DNA of 64,000 bases, taken from contig JAOANU010000006.1 in assembly GCA_034387635.1 (NCBI GenBank), positions 434,001-498,000 on the forward strand, in the 5' to 3' direction. The position numbers and the translations under genes are program-made. This document shows positions 44,517 through 56,264 of this stretch, one piece after another; positions within the stretch are counted from its first letter, which is position 1; each line of letters starts with the position of its first letter. Under the pieces are notes generated by a model. It ran no database searches. It saw nothing but the letters and a program-made list of their open reading frames with translations, and was not told the DNA's origin. This DNA comes from Rhodosporidiobolus odoratus (lineage: Eukaryota > Basidiomycota > Microbotryomycetes > Sporidiobolales > Sporidiobolaceae).

Positions 44517-46702
44517 ATGCCGCCCAAGCTAGCCATGCCGCCTCTGACTCTTGCGGCTGGACCATCCCGCAGTGATCCGAAGCCTGTCCTCCGCGCCAGC
44601 AAGGTGAGTTGCCCCTCCTTCCCACTTCTACCCGATCTACATTACAGCACCCGCATCTACTTCCGCCGGCATCTTTGGGCGCTTGGAGGGCTAGTATATA
44701 CTGTATCGATGCTCAGGACGACGGACACCTTGCCACGCATGCTGTGTCTGGAGTCCGAGGCCGATTCACCGTCGGCACTCGTGCCAGGTCTCCTCACGAG
44801 TCTCCCTCATCACGATCGGGGAAAGGACTGAAGTAGACGGGTAAAGATCCATTCAGGGGAACAGATGAGCCACCGTCCAGGCTAATCGGAGTTGTTGTTG
44901 TGGCCATCTAATCTCTAGTCGCAATTTTTTTCCCGAGCTGATTGTTCGCGATCGCTGACTGTGTCTGCCTTGCTTCTACGCATACAGGAATGGGTTGTAC
45001 CTCCTCGACCCAAGCCAGGGCGCAAGAGTACCAAGACGGAGGGTCAGCAGACCGTGCGTTTGCCCTTGTTCCTCCCGGCTGGAGTCGGGCAGTTCCGCTC
45101 GCTAACCCATGTCCTGTGATAGCGAGCGGTGGGGCGCACTTCACAGAAGGCTTTTCGCGAGCGCAAACAGGAATACGTCACCGAGCTCGAGGAGAAGGTG
45201 AGGCAGCTCGAAGCTGGGGAGGGGGACAAATGCGTCTTCTACCAGCAGCAGGCTCAGAAGGCCAAGGCGGAATCGGCAGCGTTGCGAACGGAGAACGACA
45301 CTCTGAAGCTACAAGTCGATCAGCTCCGACAGGAGCTCGATGGGACAAAGCCGACAGGCGGCAAGGACAAGGGGAAAAGCCGAGCCGTACCGGTCGAATT
45401 TGAGGCTATGGTTTCGCCTGGCCTTGCGAAGCGTCCTCGTCGATCTGCCGCAGTGCGCGCGCAGGCCGTCGTCATGTCCGCCTCTTCCACCTCGCCCCTC
45501 CCGATTCCTGCCGCCGAATCTCCCATCCCTGCCCTCTCGCCCCCTTCCACCGTCGCTTCTTCCTCGTCGACCTTCGTCAACTCTCCCCTCGACGAAAAAC
45601 ATCCTGCTTCTCCTCATGCAGGCGCTCGTTGTGGTTTCTGCTCTGCCTCATCAGACTGCTTCTGCGCCGAGGTTGGATACCACATCGTCCCGACGCCATC
45701 AGCGGTACCGGTCACTCTCGCTTCACCCGTCGTCAAGATCGAGGAGTCCGACGACTACTACTTCGGTGAGGCGGCATACGAACCGGCTATGCCTCTCAGG
45801 CTTCGCAGCCGCGAGAAAAAGTCCGCGCCAGTATGGGCTATCGAATCAACCGCAGCAGTCGCCTACGCTCCGATCATCAGCAAGCCCGCACTTTGTAACG
45901 GTGATCCTGCCAACTGCCCAGCCTGCTCGGATGACCCGTGAGCCTTCATCGTTCCTCTCTTCCGTTCTTGCCGCACTCAGCCTCTTTCCGACATCTTTCC
46001 GCAGCTTCGGCAAGGCTTTCTGTAACGCGCTCTCCACGACCGTCTGTACAACGTCACCCTGCGCCGACTGCCCCGGCAACTGTACTTCGCGCAAGTTGCC
46101 AACGCCTCCGCCCGACACCACCGACGAAGAGATGGCGCTCCTTGAATCGCTTACCGACCTGCCTTGCTGTGGTGATCCAATGCTCTGCGGTTCCCTCACT
46201 TGCAAACCCGCGAGCGAAAACGCCCAAGTAGAGGTTCAGCAAATGGAGCTGCTGCCTCGGTCGGTACAGCCAGGGGTGAAGACGGTGGAGAGCATGCCTT
46301 GTAACGAAGCCTGGAGTGCTCTCAAGGCGCACCCGAACATCGCCTTCGCCAGTACGTTCTCCTTATACATCGATCGCCTCTTCTCCCTTGACAAGTCTTG
46401 CTCACGAAATTGCGTCACTCGCAGATCTGCAAATGCTGGCCGATGTCGTTGCCAAACGCACACATTGCGGCGGCCCGATCCGCTCATTTCCTCCCTCTCC
46501 GCCACGCGCCGCACCCGCTCCCGCGCCGATGTCCGTACTCAGCGAGGTTGACCAACGCCCAGTCCTGGTACCGCAGTCGACACTGCAGTGCTCGATCGAC
46601 GCCGGGACGCGCAAAAGGCTCACAGTCGAGCGCGGAGCTGTCAACGAGGCGCTCGAAATGCTTGACAGGGCGGCTGGTAGGGGAAGTTCGGCCAGGCAGT
46701 AG
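44517..46702 (+). CDS. HAPX: HapX-type bZIP iron regulator
   Basis: Partner of the CCAAT-binding complex that represses iron-consuming pathways when iron is scarce; its Cys-rich regions sense iron. Exons 44517-44603, 44988-45053, 45123-45937, 46005-46351, 46425-46702; 530 aa. Exon 2 encodes the CBC-binding motif EWVVPPRPKPGRK (residues 30-42). The basic region is RAVGRTSQKAFRERKQEY (52-69) and continues into a coiled coil (LEEKVRQLE, LKLQVDQL). Cys-rich clusters follow: CGFCSASSDCFC, CNGDPANCPAC, CTTSPCADCPGNC, CCGDPMLCGSLTC. The C-terminal HapX motif reads PCNEAWSALKAHPNIAF then LQMLADVVAKRTHCGG. Two oddities: intron 1 is 384 nt, and the usual basic-region Asn (N-x7-R) is Gly55. The combination of CBC motif, coiled coil and Cys clusters makes the assignment strong. 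Confidence 0.92.
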
Positions 46703-47206
46703 GCATTGGGGTCTTTCCCTGTTCTCTTCCTCTTCTCCCCATCCATTCTTCCTCTTCCTTTCTCCTTCTTGCTTGTTCCTCGTCCTTATCTACTGTCGTT
46801 TCCTCTCTTTCTTCCCCATTGTGTTCCTTCCTTGACCTTCAGGCCGCCTCCTGCAGTCTTGCAGCTGTTCCATCCGCATACATCCCTAAAATGGCTTGAT
46901 GCCTACTTTCTCACTGGACTCTGTTCGTATTCCTATCCTCGCTTATCGCCCTACCGTTGTGCCATTCCATCCACGCTTTTAGATGTCTCTCTCGTACATA
47001 TCCTCGCTATCCTCTTTCCGGGTGTTGGCTTCGCGCTCTGTAAGTTAGTCTCTTTGTCGTCGGTTTTCAGGCGTAAAATAGGTGTTCCTCTCTGACGGCC
47101 GCACGAGACGTGTAGGCAGCACGACATGATGGATTTGCTGATTGCGGTGCTCTGCGGTGGCGGTTCTACAACACAAGGACTGCTCAGGACAACGACGACA
47201 ACGAAA
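46703..47206. other. Intergenic between convergent HapX and PPR genes
   Basis: 504 bp of T/C-rich sequence holding two 3' ends. Hydrophobic-looking frames (46706-47095) reflect the T/C bias. Nothing recognised. Confidence 0.5.
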
Positions 47207-50200
47207 CTAAGACTGGTTTTCCTGTTCCGCTTCCGGCTCTGACCCCGTCCCATCCCGCTCCCGCTCCCGTTCGCTTTCCTCGATCCTCCTCAGCTCCGCA
47301 TCCAAGCTCTCCTCCTCCGCCGTCTCAAAGATAGTATCCTCCCGACCCTCTTTCAACCCAATCTCCGCATCCTCCCAATACGCCTGCAACCGCTTCATCT
47401 GATTCCATGACACGCCGTGCTCCATCCCTCGGACAGCTTTGAGTACGCGCTCCAAGTTGTCGTGCGTGAGGGAAACGAGATCGTCGAGTTGAGAGAGGGA
47501 GAGTTTTGCGCCAACTGATCCAAGGCGGGCGGACCCGGTACCGATTTCGGTGGTTTTGGCAGCGGGGAGCGGTTCTGTCCGGGGAGAAGTGGGAGATGAC
47601 GACGGCGAAGCGTAGCCTGGGGAGGAGAGCGTCCGTCCAGCAGCGTTGTTCTGCTTCCTCCTCAACCAGCCGTCGGTCCGCCGAAGACTGGCGAGGAGAC
47701 TCTGATCCGGTACCATCCCCTTATCCATGCTCTCCGTGACCAGCTCTTGCGCCTCCCTTAGTCGTCCGGCGGCGTTCAGAGTGCGGTAGAGGATGGCGAC
47801 AAAGATGGGGTCAAGAAGGGGGTCGTAAGGCGTAAGCAACGTCGCTGGAACGCCCGCCCCGAGCGCCGCATTGCCTCCTCGTCCTCGGAGGTTCTGCGCC
47901 TGTGCCAATGCGAGCAACTGAGGATGCGGTGCCTGTGCTCTCGCATACTTCCTAACTTCCTCCAACACCCTCTGAACCGCCCCCACGTCCCGCTTCCTCG
48001 CGCAACTCATAGCCAACGCGGCAAAAAGCGTTCGATCCGGTTCGACCTTCCGAGTCTGCATCTCCGAGTAGGCTTGAAGCGCTCCTGCGTGATCCCCTAA
48101 CCTCGCTAACCCGGCGATGAGAGTCGAGTACAACGCCACGTGAGGTTCCATTCCCAACTCATCGAGCGCATAATCGAGCGCGAGATGTGCACCTTTCGAA
48201 TCTCCTAGACGAAGGTAGGCGCGAACGAGAACGGCGAGATGTCGGACCGTGGGGCGAATACCGAGGTCGAGGACTTGGGATTGGAGGTAGGCCCATTTTT
48301 GGGGGATGTAGCGAAGGAGATGATCGTTTCGGAGGATGTGGCGGGTGGCTTCGCGAGATGGTTTGACGTGACGAGACGTGAGGGATTCGCGGACGCGGTC
48401 GAGAGAGGAGGGTTGGGATGCGGTTCGGGACGAAGGCGTATGGGAAAGGAGCTCGGCTTCTTTCGGCAGAAGAGGAGGGAGAGGAGCTGGAGTAGGAGTG
48501 GGTGGAGGGCGAGAGGGAGTCGCATGGGGCGGTGGGGGGAGGTCGTCAGGGTGCGGCAGCGGGAACTCGTCCTCGATACTCAAGTCCGGCTTCTTCGCCC
48601 GCTCATTCTGCCAAGCGGCTCGAAGAAGAGAGGTGAGATGCTCGGACGTGGGTCGGACTCGTCCGGAGGTCATCTTGTTTGCCTTGACCAGGAGGTCGGC
48701 GCTCATCTCCGGCTTCTTCTTTGCTTCGAGGGAGAGGTAGTTGACCAGCGCTAGGGACATACCCTCCGTGACTGGAAGAGAGATTTGCTTCTGCTCCGAC
48801 AGAGAGGCGAAGGCATCGTTTGCCCCAGCCAAGCCTCGATACCGCAGGATACCGCTGAAGAGGGCTTCGTAGAGGAAGGTAGGAGGGCGAAGGGCAGGGT
48901 AAAGGAGACCGGAGAAGTTGGCTTGTCCATACGGAAGGGCGGACACGAAGGCTTCGGCTGAAGGAAGGTCGTGAAGGGCGAGGAGGGTAGTGACGATGGA
49001 AGTGGCGATGTGAGGATTGAAGGGGAAGTCAAGGCGGTGACCGGTGGTTAGGAGGGAGACGGCCAAGTCGGGTCGCTGTTCTCGTAGTACGAGACCGACA
49101 AGAGTGACAAGGGTAGATGCGTCGGGAGGCGGACGAAAGTGGGGTGTCGGGGCAGACTGGGGTGCTCTGGTAGGTACGGTTCGAGGTGAGGGGACGTCCG
49201 AAAGCGGCAAGGCTGGCTTTAAGTCCTTGATCTGCGCAACGAGATGGGGCGGCCATTCCCTGAAGTCGAAATAATCTAGCACGGCCAACGCGTCGCCGAG
49301 GTTCCCCCTAGCTGCCCGCACACTAAGCAGCCGATTCAGTACCTTCGGATCCTGCCTGATCGCCATCCCCTGCCGGAGAGTCTTCCCATCTGCTTGCGTG
49401 AGGACCTTCTGCTCCATCACCCTATTCCCTCCAAACGGCGCCATCCCTTCCAGCAGCGCTAATACCGTCCTCGTCGTGGTCGGATGCCCCTTTTCCGCCT
49501 TCTCCGCCATCACCTCTTGCGCCTCGTTCAACTCGAAGTTGAGCAAATGCGCCAGGATTGCCTCGTCGTAATCGTTCCCCGTCGGTTCGATCCCATGCTC
49601 GGCAAAAAGGGCAAAGGTAGCGAGCGTGTCGACATGTCGATTGTGCTCGTACAGCGCCCTCATACGTGCACGCAGGACCAAGCCTGACACGAGGTCTTCC
49701 GTGAGCGCAGTCTGCGTGACCTGAACCACGAAGGACCAGGCCGTTCCTCCCCTCGCCGTCAATTGCCTGATGACCTTCTCATACATGCCAACGAGTTTCT
49801 CCTTCCCGGGCTTCGTGTGCGAGTCCAGAGCTCGCATCGCGCGTACTGCTTCGCGCAAGAATCGAAGAGCTGGAGCATCGTGCTTGGCGAGGAGAAAACG
49901 GGAGACGAGGCGGTTTACGAGGGCAACAGTGGTGAGATGACCGGAAGCTACGAGGTTGGAGCGCATGGCGAGAAGGTCGGAGAGAGACAGGTAGCGAGGG
50001 AGGGTGTCAAAGTACGCGAGAATCGGGCCGAAGGAGTGGTCGGAGGGAAAAGGCGCAAGGTTTTGAGAGGGAGACGCTGAGGATCGGGAAGCTGACGAGG
50101 CTGATGGTGGCGGACTTGTCTTTGGTCTTGTTTGCTGTTTTCGCAAATGCCTCAACCGCCGCGAGGCTGCGCGCCTCTCCTCCTTTGTCATTTCGCCTAC

Positions 50201-50592
50201 CGACTCCTCGTGCTCGTCGGACCTTATCCGAGCGCTGGAAGAGGACGAGCGGGCATACATAGGTACTGGAGAAGTTGCAGGTGGAGGTCGTAGGTTTTGA
50301 GAGGGTGAACGGAACGAGGGAGGAGCTGGTGCTCGTCGTGAAGAGGGAGCTGCTGTTAATGTCAGATCAGCTGGGAAACTGGCCGTGCGGGAGTATTTGG
50401 CTCACCACTTTGACCTAATCCTTTGCCTGCCTGCCGTTGTTCAGTTTGTCCCGCCAATCTAGCCGAATCCTGGTCGACGACCGCGGCGAAGGAAGGAACG
50501 AGAAATGTGGGCAATTGGGCGAGGGCTGCCGATACTTCAGGTTGCAGTCGTGGTCGTGCTAGTGCATGCTTTGAGCATCTCGCTGCGAGCAT
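47207..50592 (-). CDS. Mitochondrial pentatricopeptide-repeat (PPR) protein
   Basis: Organelle RNA-binding protein of helical hairpin repeats; the RNA target is unknown. Exons 50592-50406 and 50352-47207; 1110 aa. The N-terminus MLAARCSKHALARPRLQPEV is Arg/Ala-rich without acids, as for a mitochondrial presequence. The PPR-like array is clearest near residues 720-830 (HLAVLVRAYLRLGDSKGAHL, HVALYSTLIAGLARLGDHAG, DRTLFAALAMSCARKRDVGA), with weaker hairpins before it. Disordered Pro/Ser linkers separate repeat blocks. The C-terminus is very acidic (RIEESERERERDGTGSEPEA). No SMR or DYW domain. Length fits fungal mitochondrial PPR proteins such as Cbp1/Dmr1-type factors, but orthology is not assignable. 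Shares a 233-bp divergent promoter with the Cmc1-like gene, also mitochondrial. Confidence 0.88.
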
Positions 50593-50825
50593 CTAAGCCG
50601 TACGAGGACAGTGAGCGAGGTAGAGGAGATGAGGGAAAGTTGCCCGAGGCTGTGATGAGACGAAGATTAGCTGTGTGAGCTTGCGGTAGCCGGCAGACGA
50701 TAGTCATACCTTGGAGCGTTCTTTCCTATCAGTCTCAGCTCGTTCTAGCTTGTGCGGGTTCGTGTGGCAGATTCAACACAACTTGTCTCTCTTGTTCCCT
50801 CCGACCTCGCTCACATTCTACAACC
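50593..50825. promoter_or_regulatory. Divergent promoter, PPR gene / Cmc1-like gene
   Basis: 233 bp between start codons of two nuclear genes for predicted mitochondrial proteins, so co-expression is plausible. No named element seen. Confidence 0.5.
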
Positions 50826-51276
50826 ATGTCAAGGTTCGCACTGTCAAGAAAGGAAGAAGAGTCAATCATCGCACTCTGCCGCACTGAAGCTCTCCGCTCA
50901 TGCGAAACTCAGGTCTCCCGTACGTCGTCCTCCCTCTCTGCATCCTCCCCGATCATGACAGGACATTCTCACGCTGTTGCCTTGACAGGCTTCTCCGCCT
51001 GCGCCGAGGGTCGAACAATCAGCGTCAGCTGGTCCTGCCGAGAGCAGTTCCGGGAAATGCAGAAATGCATGTCACCCCAGTCCGTTTTTCCCTTTCCTTT
51101 CCTTGCCTCCCGATCCTGGCGCTCTCCGCTAACTCTTGGCCGAGCACTGCAGCATGTCCGAGGAGAAGATTGACGCGGCCAAAGTCAGATTCTTCAGGGA
51201 GGGGGGCGTACCCAAACCGAAACCAGCTCCGTCACAGGTCGCTGCGGCGTCAACAGCTTCGACACCCTCTGTATGA
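50826..51276 (+). CDS. CMC1: Cmc1-family COX assembly factor (twin-Cys, intermembrane space)
   Basis: Small twin-Cys protein of the type that stabilises Cox1 during cytochrome oxidase assembly. Exons 50826-50919, 50989-51070, 51153-51276; 99 aa. The first Cys pair is CRTEALRSC, followed by ETQV, then FSACAEGRTISVSWSC and REQFREMQKC, giving a second C-x9-C. The family pattern ACA.GRT.SV...CR..F..M..C is well kept. The C-terminal tail (SEEKIDAAKVRFFREGG, then KPKPAP) is typical of Cmc1-like proteins. No presequence, as expected for Mia40 import. A homologue such as Cmc2 or another Cmc1-like paralogue is possible. Confidence 0.85.
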
Positions 51277-51955
51277 CCTACATTTCCTCCTCGACGACGT
51301 CGTGTTGTAACTTGTATCGCTACGCACCCCTTTCACCTCGTACAGCCGTGTCCTCCACTCCTGCGTTACTGTTTCGCCTTTTTCTCGTCCGGCGTATCGC
51401 GCGATCCCCATCGGCTGCCACCTCCCATTTCATGCTACACAGTGGTTTGGTCCCTGTTCACTGCGCTGAGCTGATCTACACGGGCGATAGAGGCTTTGTC
51501 TTTCGCTGCGACGCTTGTTCTTCCCATTCTGTTGTTCCCATTCTGCTGAGGCCGCCGCCCGGGTCGTTCAGTGTCGCTCTCTGTGGAAGGCTGCTCGACG
51601 TGAATCAGGTATCGCGCTACTGCTTGAGACGGGCGGTCAGCCCAAACGTAAGTGTGTTGCATTGTCCTGCGGACAAGGGTCCGCCGTCCTCGGCTGCGGC
51701 TTTCGATCTGCCTTACCCAGCTCCGTCGAGCTACTCGCCTTGCTCTACGCCGCTTGTAGTCAGCGGTAGGAACTCTCGGCAGGCTATCCCGCTGCCCCAT
51801 ACCCTTTGCTAGGCTCTCCTTGTCGTTCCGCCTTGTCCGGCCGTCACTGGTCGATCAACTCAACTTGGATAAACCTCAACTCAGTCAAGCAACCGTGCAA
51901 GCACTCAGAGGTCATACTCGATAGCTAAGAAACAGCATAGACAACCCTCGACACC
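51277..51955. promoter_or_regulatory. Intergenic: Cmc1-like 3' flank and SLA2 promoter/5' UTR
   Basis: 679 bp between tandem genes. Frames across 51273-51812 lack domains and use different codons from neighbours. The last 50 bp before the split SLA2 start are A/C-rich, like a 5' UTR. Confidence 0.5.
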
Positions 51956-54900
51956 ATGTGAGCCCCTCTCCCTTAGTCACTATCAGGCGCTCCACCTCAT
52001 CTCACTCCTCTCATGCTCTCAACCTCGCAGGTTCTCCCGCTCCCGCTCAAACACCGTTTCAAACTCAGCCGCCTCAGACTTCGTCGACCGAGACCGCGAC
52101 CGCGAAGAGTTTGACCACCGCCGCCATACCCCCCACGCTCCCACCCGACCCGTCGACAAGGAAAAGGCAGAGGCTGATCTGAACAATGCCATCAAGAAGG
52201 CTACAAACCCGGATGAGACGGCGCCCAAGCAGAAGCATGTCAGGAGTGAGTGGCCTGCTTTCTTTCCAGAATTAGTCTGGGCTAGCAGATAGGCGAAAGG
52301 TGGAGGAGCCCCTTGAGCGACGATACCAAGGCGCAGGCGTTACTGCTGCATAAGCAGAGGCTCCCGCGACACGAGAGATGCCTTGGATACTTGCTCGCGG
52401 GTACTGACCCCTCGTTTTCTCTCACAGAATGCATTGTCTACACCTGGGATTACCGGTCTTCCGCTTCAATCTGGTCGGCATTGCGTGTCCAACCTCTCCT
52501 GACGGACGAGGTGCAGACGTTCAAGGGCTTGATCACGGTGCACAAGATTCTGCAGGAGGGTCACCCGGTGGTGCGTTTTCTGGGCTACTCGCTTGCTTCC
52601 TCTCTCGCGTCTTACGGCAGAGTGAGGCTGATTCTTCCACTTCCCTTTGACCACGCATAGACCCTCAAGGAGGCGCAAAATCAAACGGGCTGGCTGGAGA
52701 CATGTGCGAGGACGGTGGGAGGCGATGCAACGCGAGGTAAGCCCGCTTTTCTCCGTGCTTTTCCCCTTTGCTCTCGCTGTAATTCGACTAACGCTGCTCG
52801 CACACAGGCTACGGCTCCCTCATCCGCGCCTACGTCAAGCTCATCCTCGCCAAGCTCCGGTTCCATCGTCATCATACCGCTTTTAACGGTTTGTTCGAGT
52901 ACGAGGAATACATCGCGTTGAGAGGTATCGATGACCCGAATGAGGGGTGCGCCTTCTTCCTTTGATCATATGGTGCTCGTGGCTGAATCTGCCTTCTCCT
53001 ACAGCTTCGAAACCATTATGGACCTGATGAACCTCCAGGACGACATCGATTCATTCCAGAAGCTCATCTTCGCCCACTTCCGCGGCAGCGCCAACAACGA
53101 ATGTCGTATCTCGGCGCTCGTACCACAAGTCAAGGAGTCGTACGGTATCTACCGTTTCATCATTTCGATGCTCCGGGCCATGTACCGCAGGACGCAGAGC
53201 GAGGATGCGCTTGAGCCGCTCAAGGAACGGTATGACGCTCAGCACTTTGCGTTGAGGAAGTTTTACTACGAGTGCTCGAACTTGAAGTACTTGACTGGGT
53301 TGATCAACGTTCCCAAGCTTCCTCAAGTGCGCTAGAAATCCGTTCTTCTACGCGTGGATGCATGCCTTGCTAACTCGAATCGCATTGGCGCGCAGGAACC
53401 TCCCTCTCTTCTCGACTCAGGCGATGAGTCTCAACCTAGTCTACCCCGCCGCCCTCCTCCCCCTCAAGCCGCCCCACCCCCCGCCGCTCCTTCCGCCGGA
53501 ATCGACATCGACGAGCAACGCCGCGCCCTCGAAGAATACGAACGCAAGCAAGCGGCTCTCGTCTCTCAACGCGAAGCCGAGGCCCGCCGGCTCAAAGAAG
53601 AACAAGAGAGGCAGGAGAGGGAGTTTGCTGAACAGCAGGCGTTGCAGCAGCAGAGGGAGAGGGAGGCGCAGGAGCAGTTGGAGAGGCAGTTGAGGGAGCA
53701 GCAGTTGGTGGGGATGACGCAGGGGAGGATGGCGGAACTTGAGAGGGAGATTTTGGGGTTGAGAGGTCAGTGGGAGAGGGATCAGATGATGCTTGAGAGG
53801 TATGATGCCGTACGTTCCTGATCTCTTCATGTCTTTTTCTCCTTCATTCCGCAGTTCTGACGCTCCGCCTGGCTGCCTGCAGCGTGTCAAAGCCCTCGAA
53901 GGCGAGCTGGCTAATGTTTCCGCCACCATCGGTCAACAACTCTCGTCCAAAGACGGCATGATCGCCCAGTTGCAGGAGCAAGCCAACCTCTGGCGAACAA
54001 AGTATGAAGCCCTCGCCAAGCTCTATTCGCAACTCCGAAACGAACACCTCGAGATGCTTGGCAAGTACAAGCAAATGCAGCTCAAGGCGGCGAGTGCCCA
54101 GGAAGCGATTGATAGGATGGAGAGGATGGAGAGGGATGTCAAGGCGAAGAACCTCGAGTTGGCGGACATGATTAGGGAGAGGGATCGTGCAAGGTATGAG
54201 CTGGACAGGCTCAAGGGGGTACGTGAATGCTGTCTCTGTACTCCGATCCCTTTGTGTCCCTCAATCCTCATTTTTGCCATTCCCTCTCCGCGACGCAGAG
54301 CCAGAAGGAGGAAGTCGAATGCCTGAAGCGCGACTTGCGCTTCGCCGAGGAACGCTTCGAGGACGCATCGCGGTCAAAGGGCAGTGAGGTCTCGACCGTC
54401 ATGAGCAAGTTCAACCGTCAGATCGAGGAGCTCGAACAGACGCTTCGGGTTCGTTCCCTGCTCTTACCTTCCTCTACCTTGCTCGGCTGTTGACGCTGTG
54501 TCTACCTGACACACAGAACAAGCAAGACCGGATCGACGATCTTCTCTCCCGCCTTGATGCTCAATCCGGCGAAGCGGACCGCATTCGCGATGAGAAGGAT
54601 CAGGAGATTGCCATCATGCAAGAAGGCATGGATGATACGATCCGCCAACTCTCGGGACTCCAGCTCGCACAAGGCGAGAACGACGAAGCCGTCAACGCGC
54701 AAATCGATACGCTCGTCCTCGACCAGGAGAAGAAGTTCAACGAGATCATCGACTCGATCTTGCAGGCTTGCGCGCACAAGGTCGACGACGCCATCTACGA
54801 GATCGAGTCACCTATGCACGATGGTAACGCCAACTCGACGCCCGAGTACACCCTTTCGATGATCGAGAAAGCTACGACGAGCGCGACCGAGTTTGCCATG

Positions 54901-55986
54901 GTTTTCAACCTCTTCCTCTCCCGCGACAAGGGTGGCGAGCACGTCGAAGTGATCAAGACGGCAAACAACTTGGCTCAGGCCATCGCTGAGGTTCTCGGCA
55001 ATGCGAAGGGCCTCTCTCGTCTGGCCGCCGATGATGCCGCCATCGATGCCCTTATCCAGGTCGGCAGGCAACCGGGTTCTTCCGCTCTCGCATTCTTCAA
55101 CGCCGTCACCTCGTATCGTCTTCAGGGCGCTCAGCCAGAGCAGCGCAAGGAAGTCGTCATCCGGCACAACATGGAGGTTCGCAACTCGCTGCAGAAACTC
55201 GCGTCGACCGTCGAAGGCCTCAAGCCGAAAGCAGGAACGAACCTTGCAAAGGCGAACGGAGATATTGGAGACTTGGTCGAGTCGGAAATGCAGGCCACGG
55301 CGAGGGCGATCGAGGAGGCGACAGCCCGACTGCAAGCCCTCATGGCTCGACCGAAGGACAACCGCTTCTCCGCGACCGATCTGCAAGTGCACGACACCAT
55401 CCTCGCCTCTGCTCTCGCTATCACCTCCGCTATCGCCCGACTCATCAAAGCCGCAACCGACTCTCAGCAGGAGATCGTCGCGCAGGGTAAGGGATCTTCG
55501 ACGTCGACCGCATTCTACAAGCGCAACAACCGCTGGACTGAAGGACTCATCTCTGCCGCCAAAGCCGTCGCCCGTGCTACGACCTTCCTGATCGAGACTG
55601 CCGACGGAGTCATCAGTGGTCGCAACACGCTCGAACAGCTCATTGTCGCTTCCAACGAGGTCGCCTCGGCCACGGCTCAGCTCGTCCAGGCTTCTCGAGT
55701 CAAGAGCGAACTCATGAGTCGCACGCAGGAGCACCTCGAGCTGGCGGCCAAGGCAGTGACGGATGCTTGCAAAGCTCTGGTTAGGCAGGTCAAGGCAATC
55801 ACGGAGGAGCAGATGAAGAGGCAGGATGATTTTGATCCGGATGCGATGGGCGCCCACGAGTTCAAGATGAGGGAGATGGAGTGTCAGGTTGAGATTGTTA
55901 CGTTGGAGAAGAACTTGGCGGATGCGAGGCGGAGGTTGGGAGTGTACCGCAGGGCGAAGTACCACGATGAAGAGGACGATAGTTAA
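51956..55986 (+). CDS. SLA2: Sla2/End4/HIP1R endocytic adaptor (ANTH, coiled coil, THATCH)
   Basis: Links PI(4,5)P2 membranes and clathrin coats to actin in endocytosis. Eleven coding segments: 51956-51957, 52031-52245, 52428-52570, 52661-52736, 52808-52946, 53005-53326, 53396-53809, 53883-54218, 54299-54448, 54517-55986, with 52246-52427 spliced out; 1088 aa. The ATG is interrupted: AT at 51956-51957, then an intron with GTGAGC donor, then G at 52031; no other ATG gives the conserved start. Order: basic/Ser N-terminus, ANTH domain (about 40-300: DLNNAIKKATNPDETAPKQK, CIVYTWDYRS, FKGLITVHKILQEGHP), Pro-rich linker, long Gln/Glu coiled coil (450-750), then the C-terminal I/LWEQ (THATCH) actin-binding module (about 820-1060: NRWTEGLISAAKAVARATTF, VSASRVKS-like helices, AVTDACKALVRQVKAI). 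Near standard length. Confidence 0.95.
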
Positions 55987-56264
55987 TTGCGTGCGACCCT
56001 TTCCCTCTTTCGTGCACCATCCCGTAGCTGACACTAGCCTTTGCTGCAGATGTTTCACCTCGAGCTATCAAAATGAGCCTTGTCGTTGTCGGAGGTGTCT
56101 TTTCGTACTGGTGGTCTATTTCTCCCTGTTTTTTTTGTCCCTTGACGTCTTTCGCAATGCTACAGCCGTACTTATACCACCGCATGTTATGCACTGATCA
56201 CCGAAGAAAGAGACAAGAGAACGGGAAAGCTACAGGAAAAACTGGTCAATCGAACGACAATCCC
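55987..56264. other. Intergenic between convergent SLA2 and CENP-T-like genes
   Basis: 278 bp with two 3' ends. A T-run and A/G-rich stretch, no gene. Confidence 0.5.

Noticed and set aside
54808..56058. 416-codon minus frame opposite SLA2
   Set aside because: Shadow of the THATCH exon; composition (Arg/Leu/Val) follows the complement of biased codons and has no domain.
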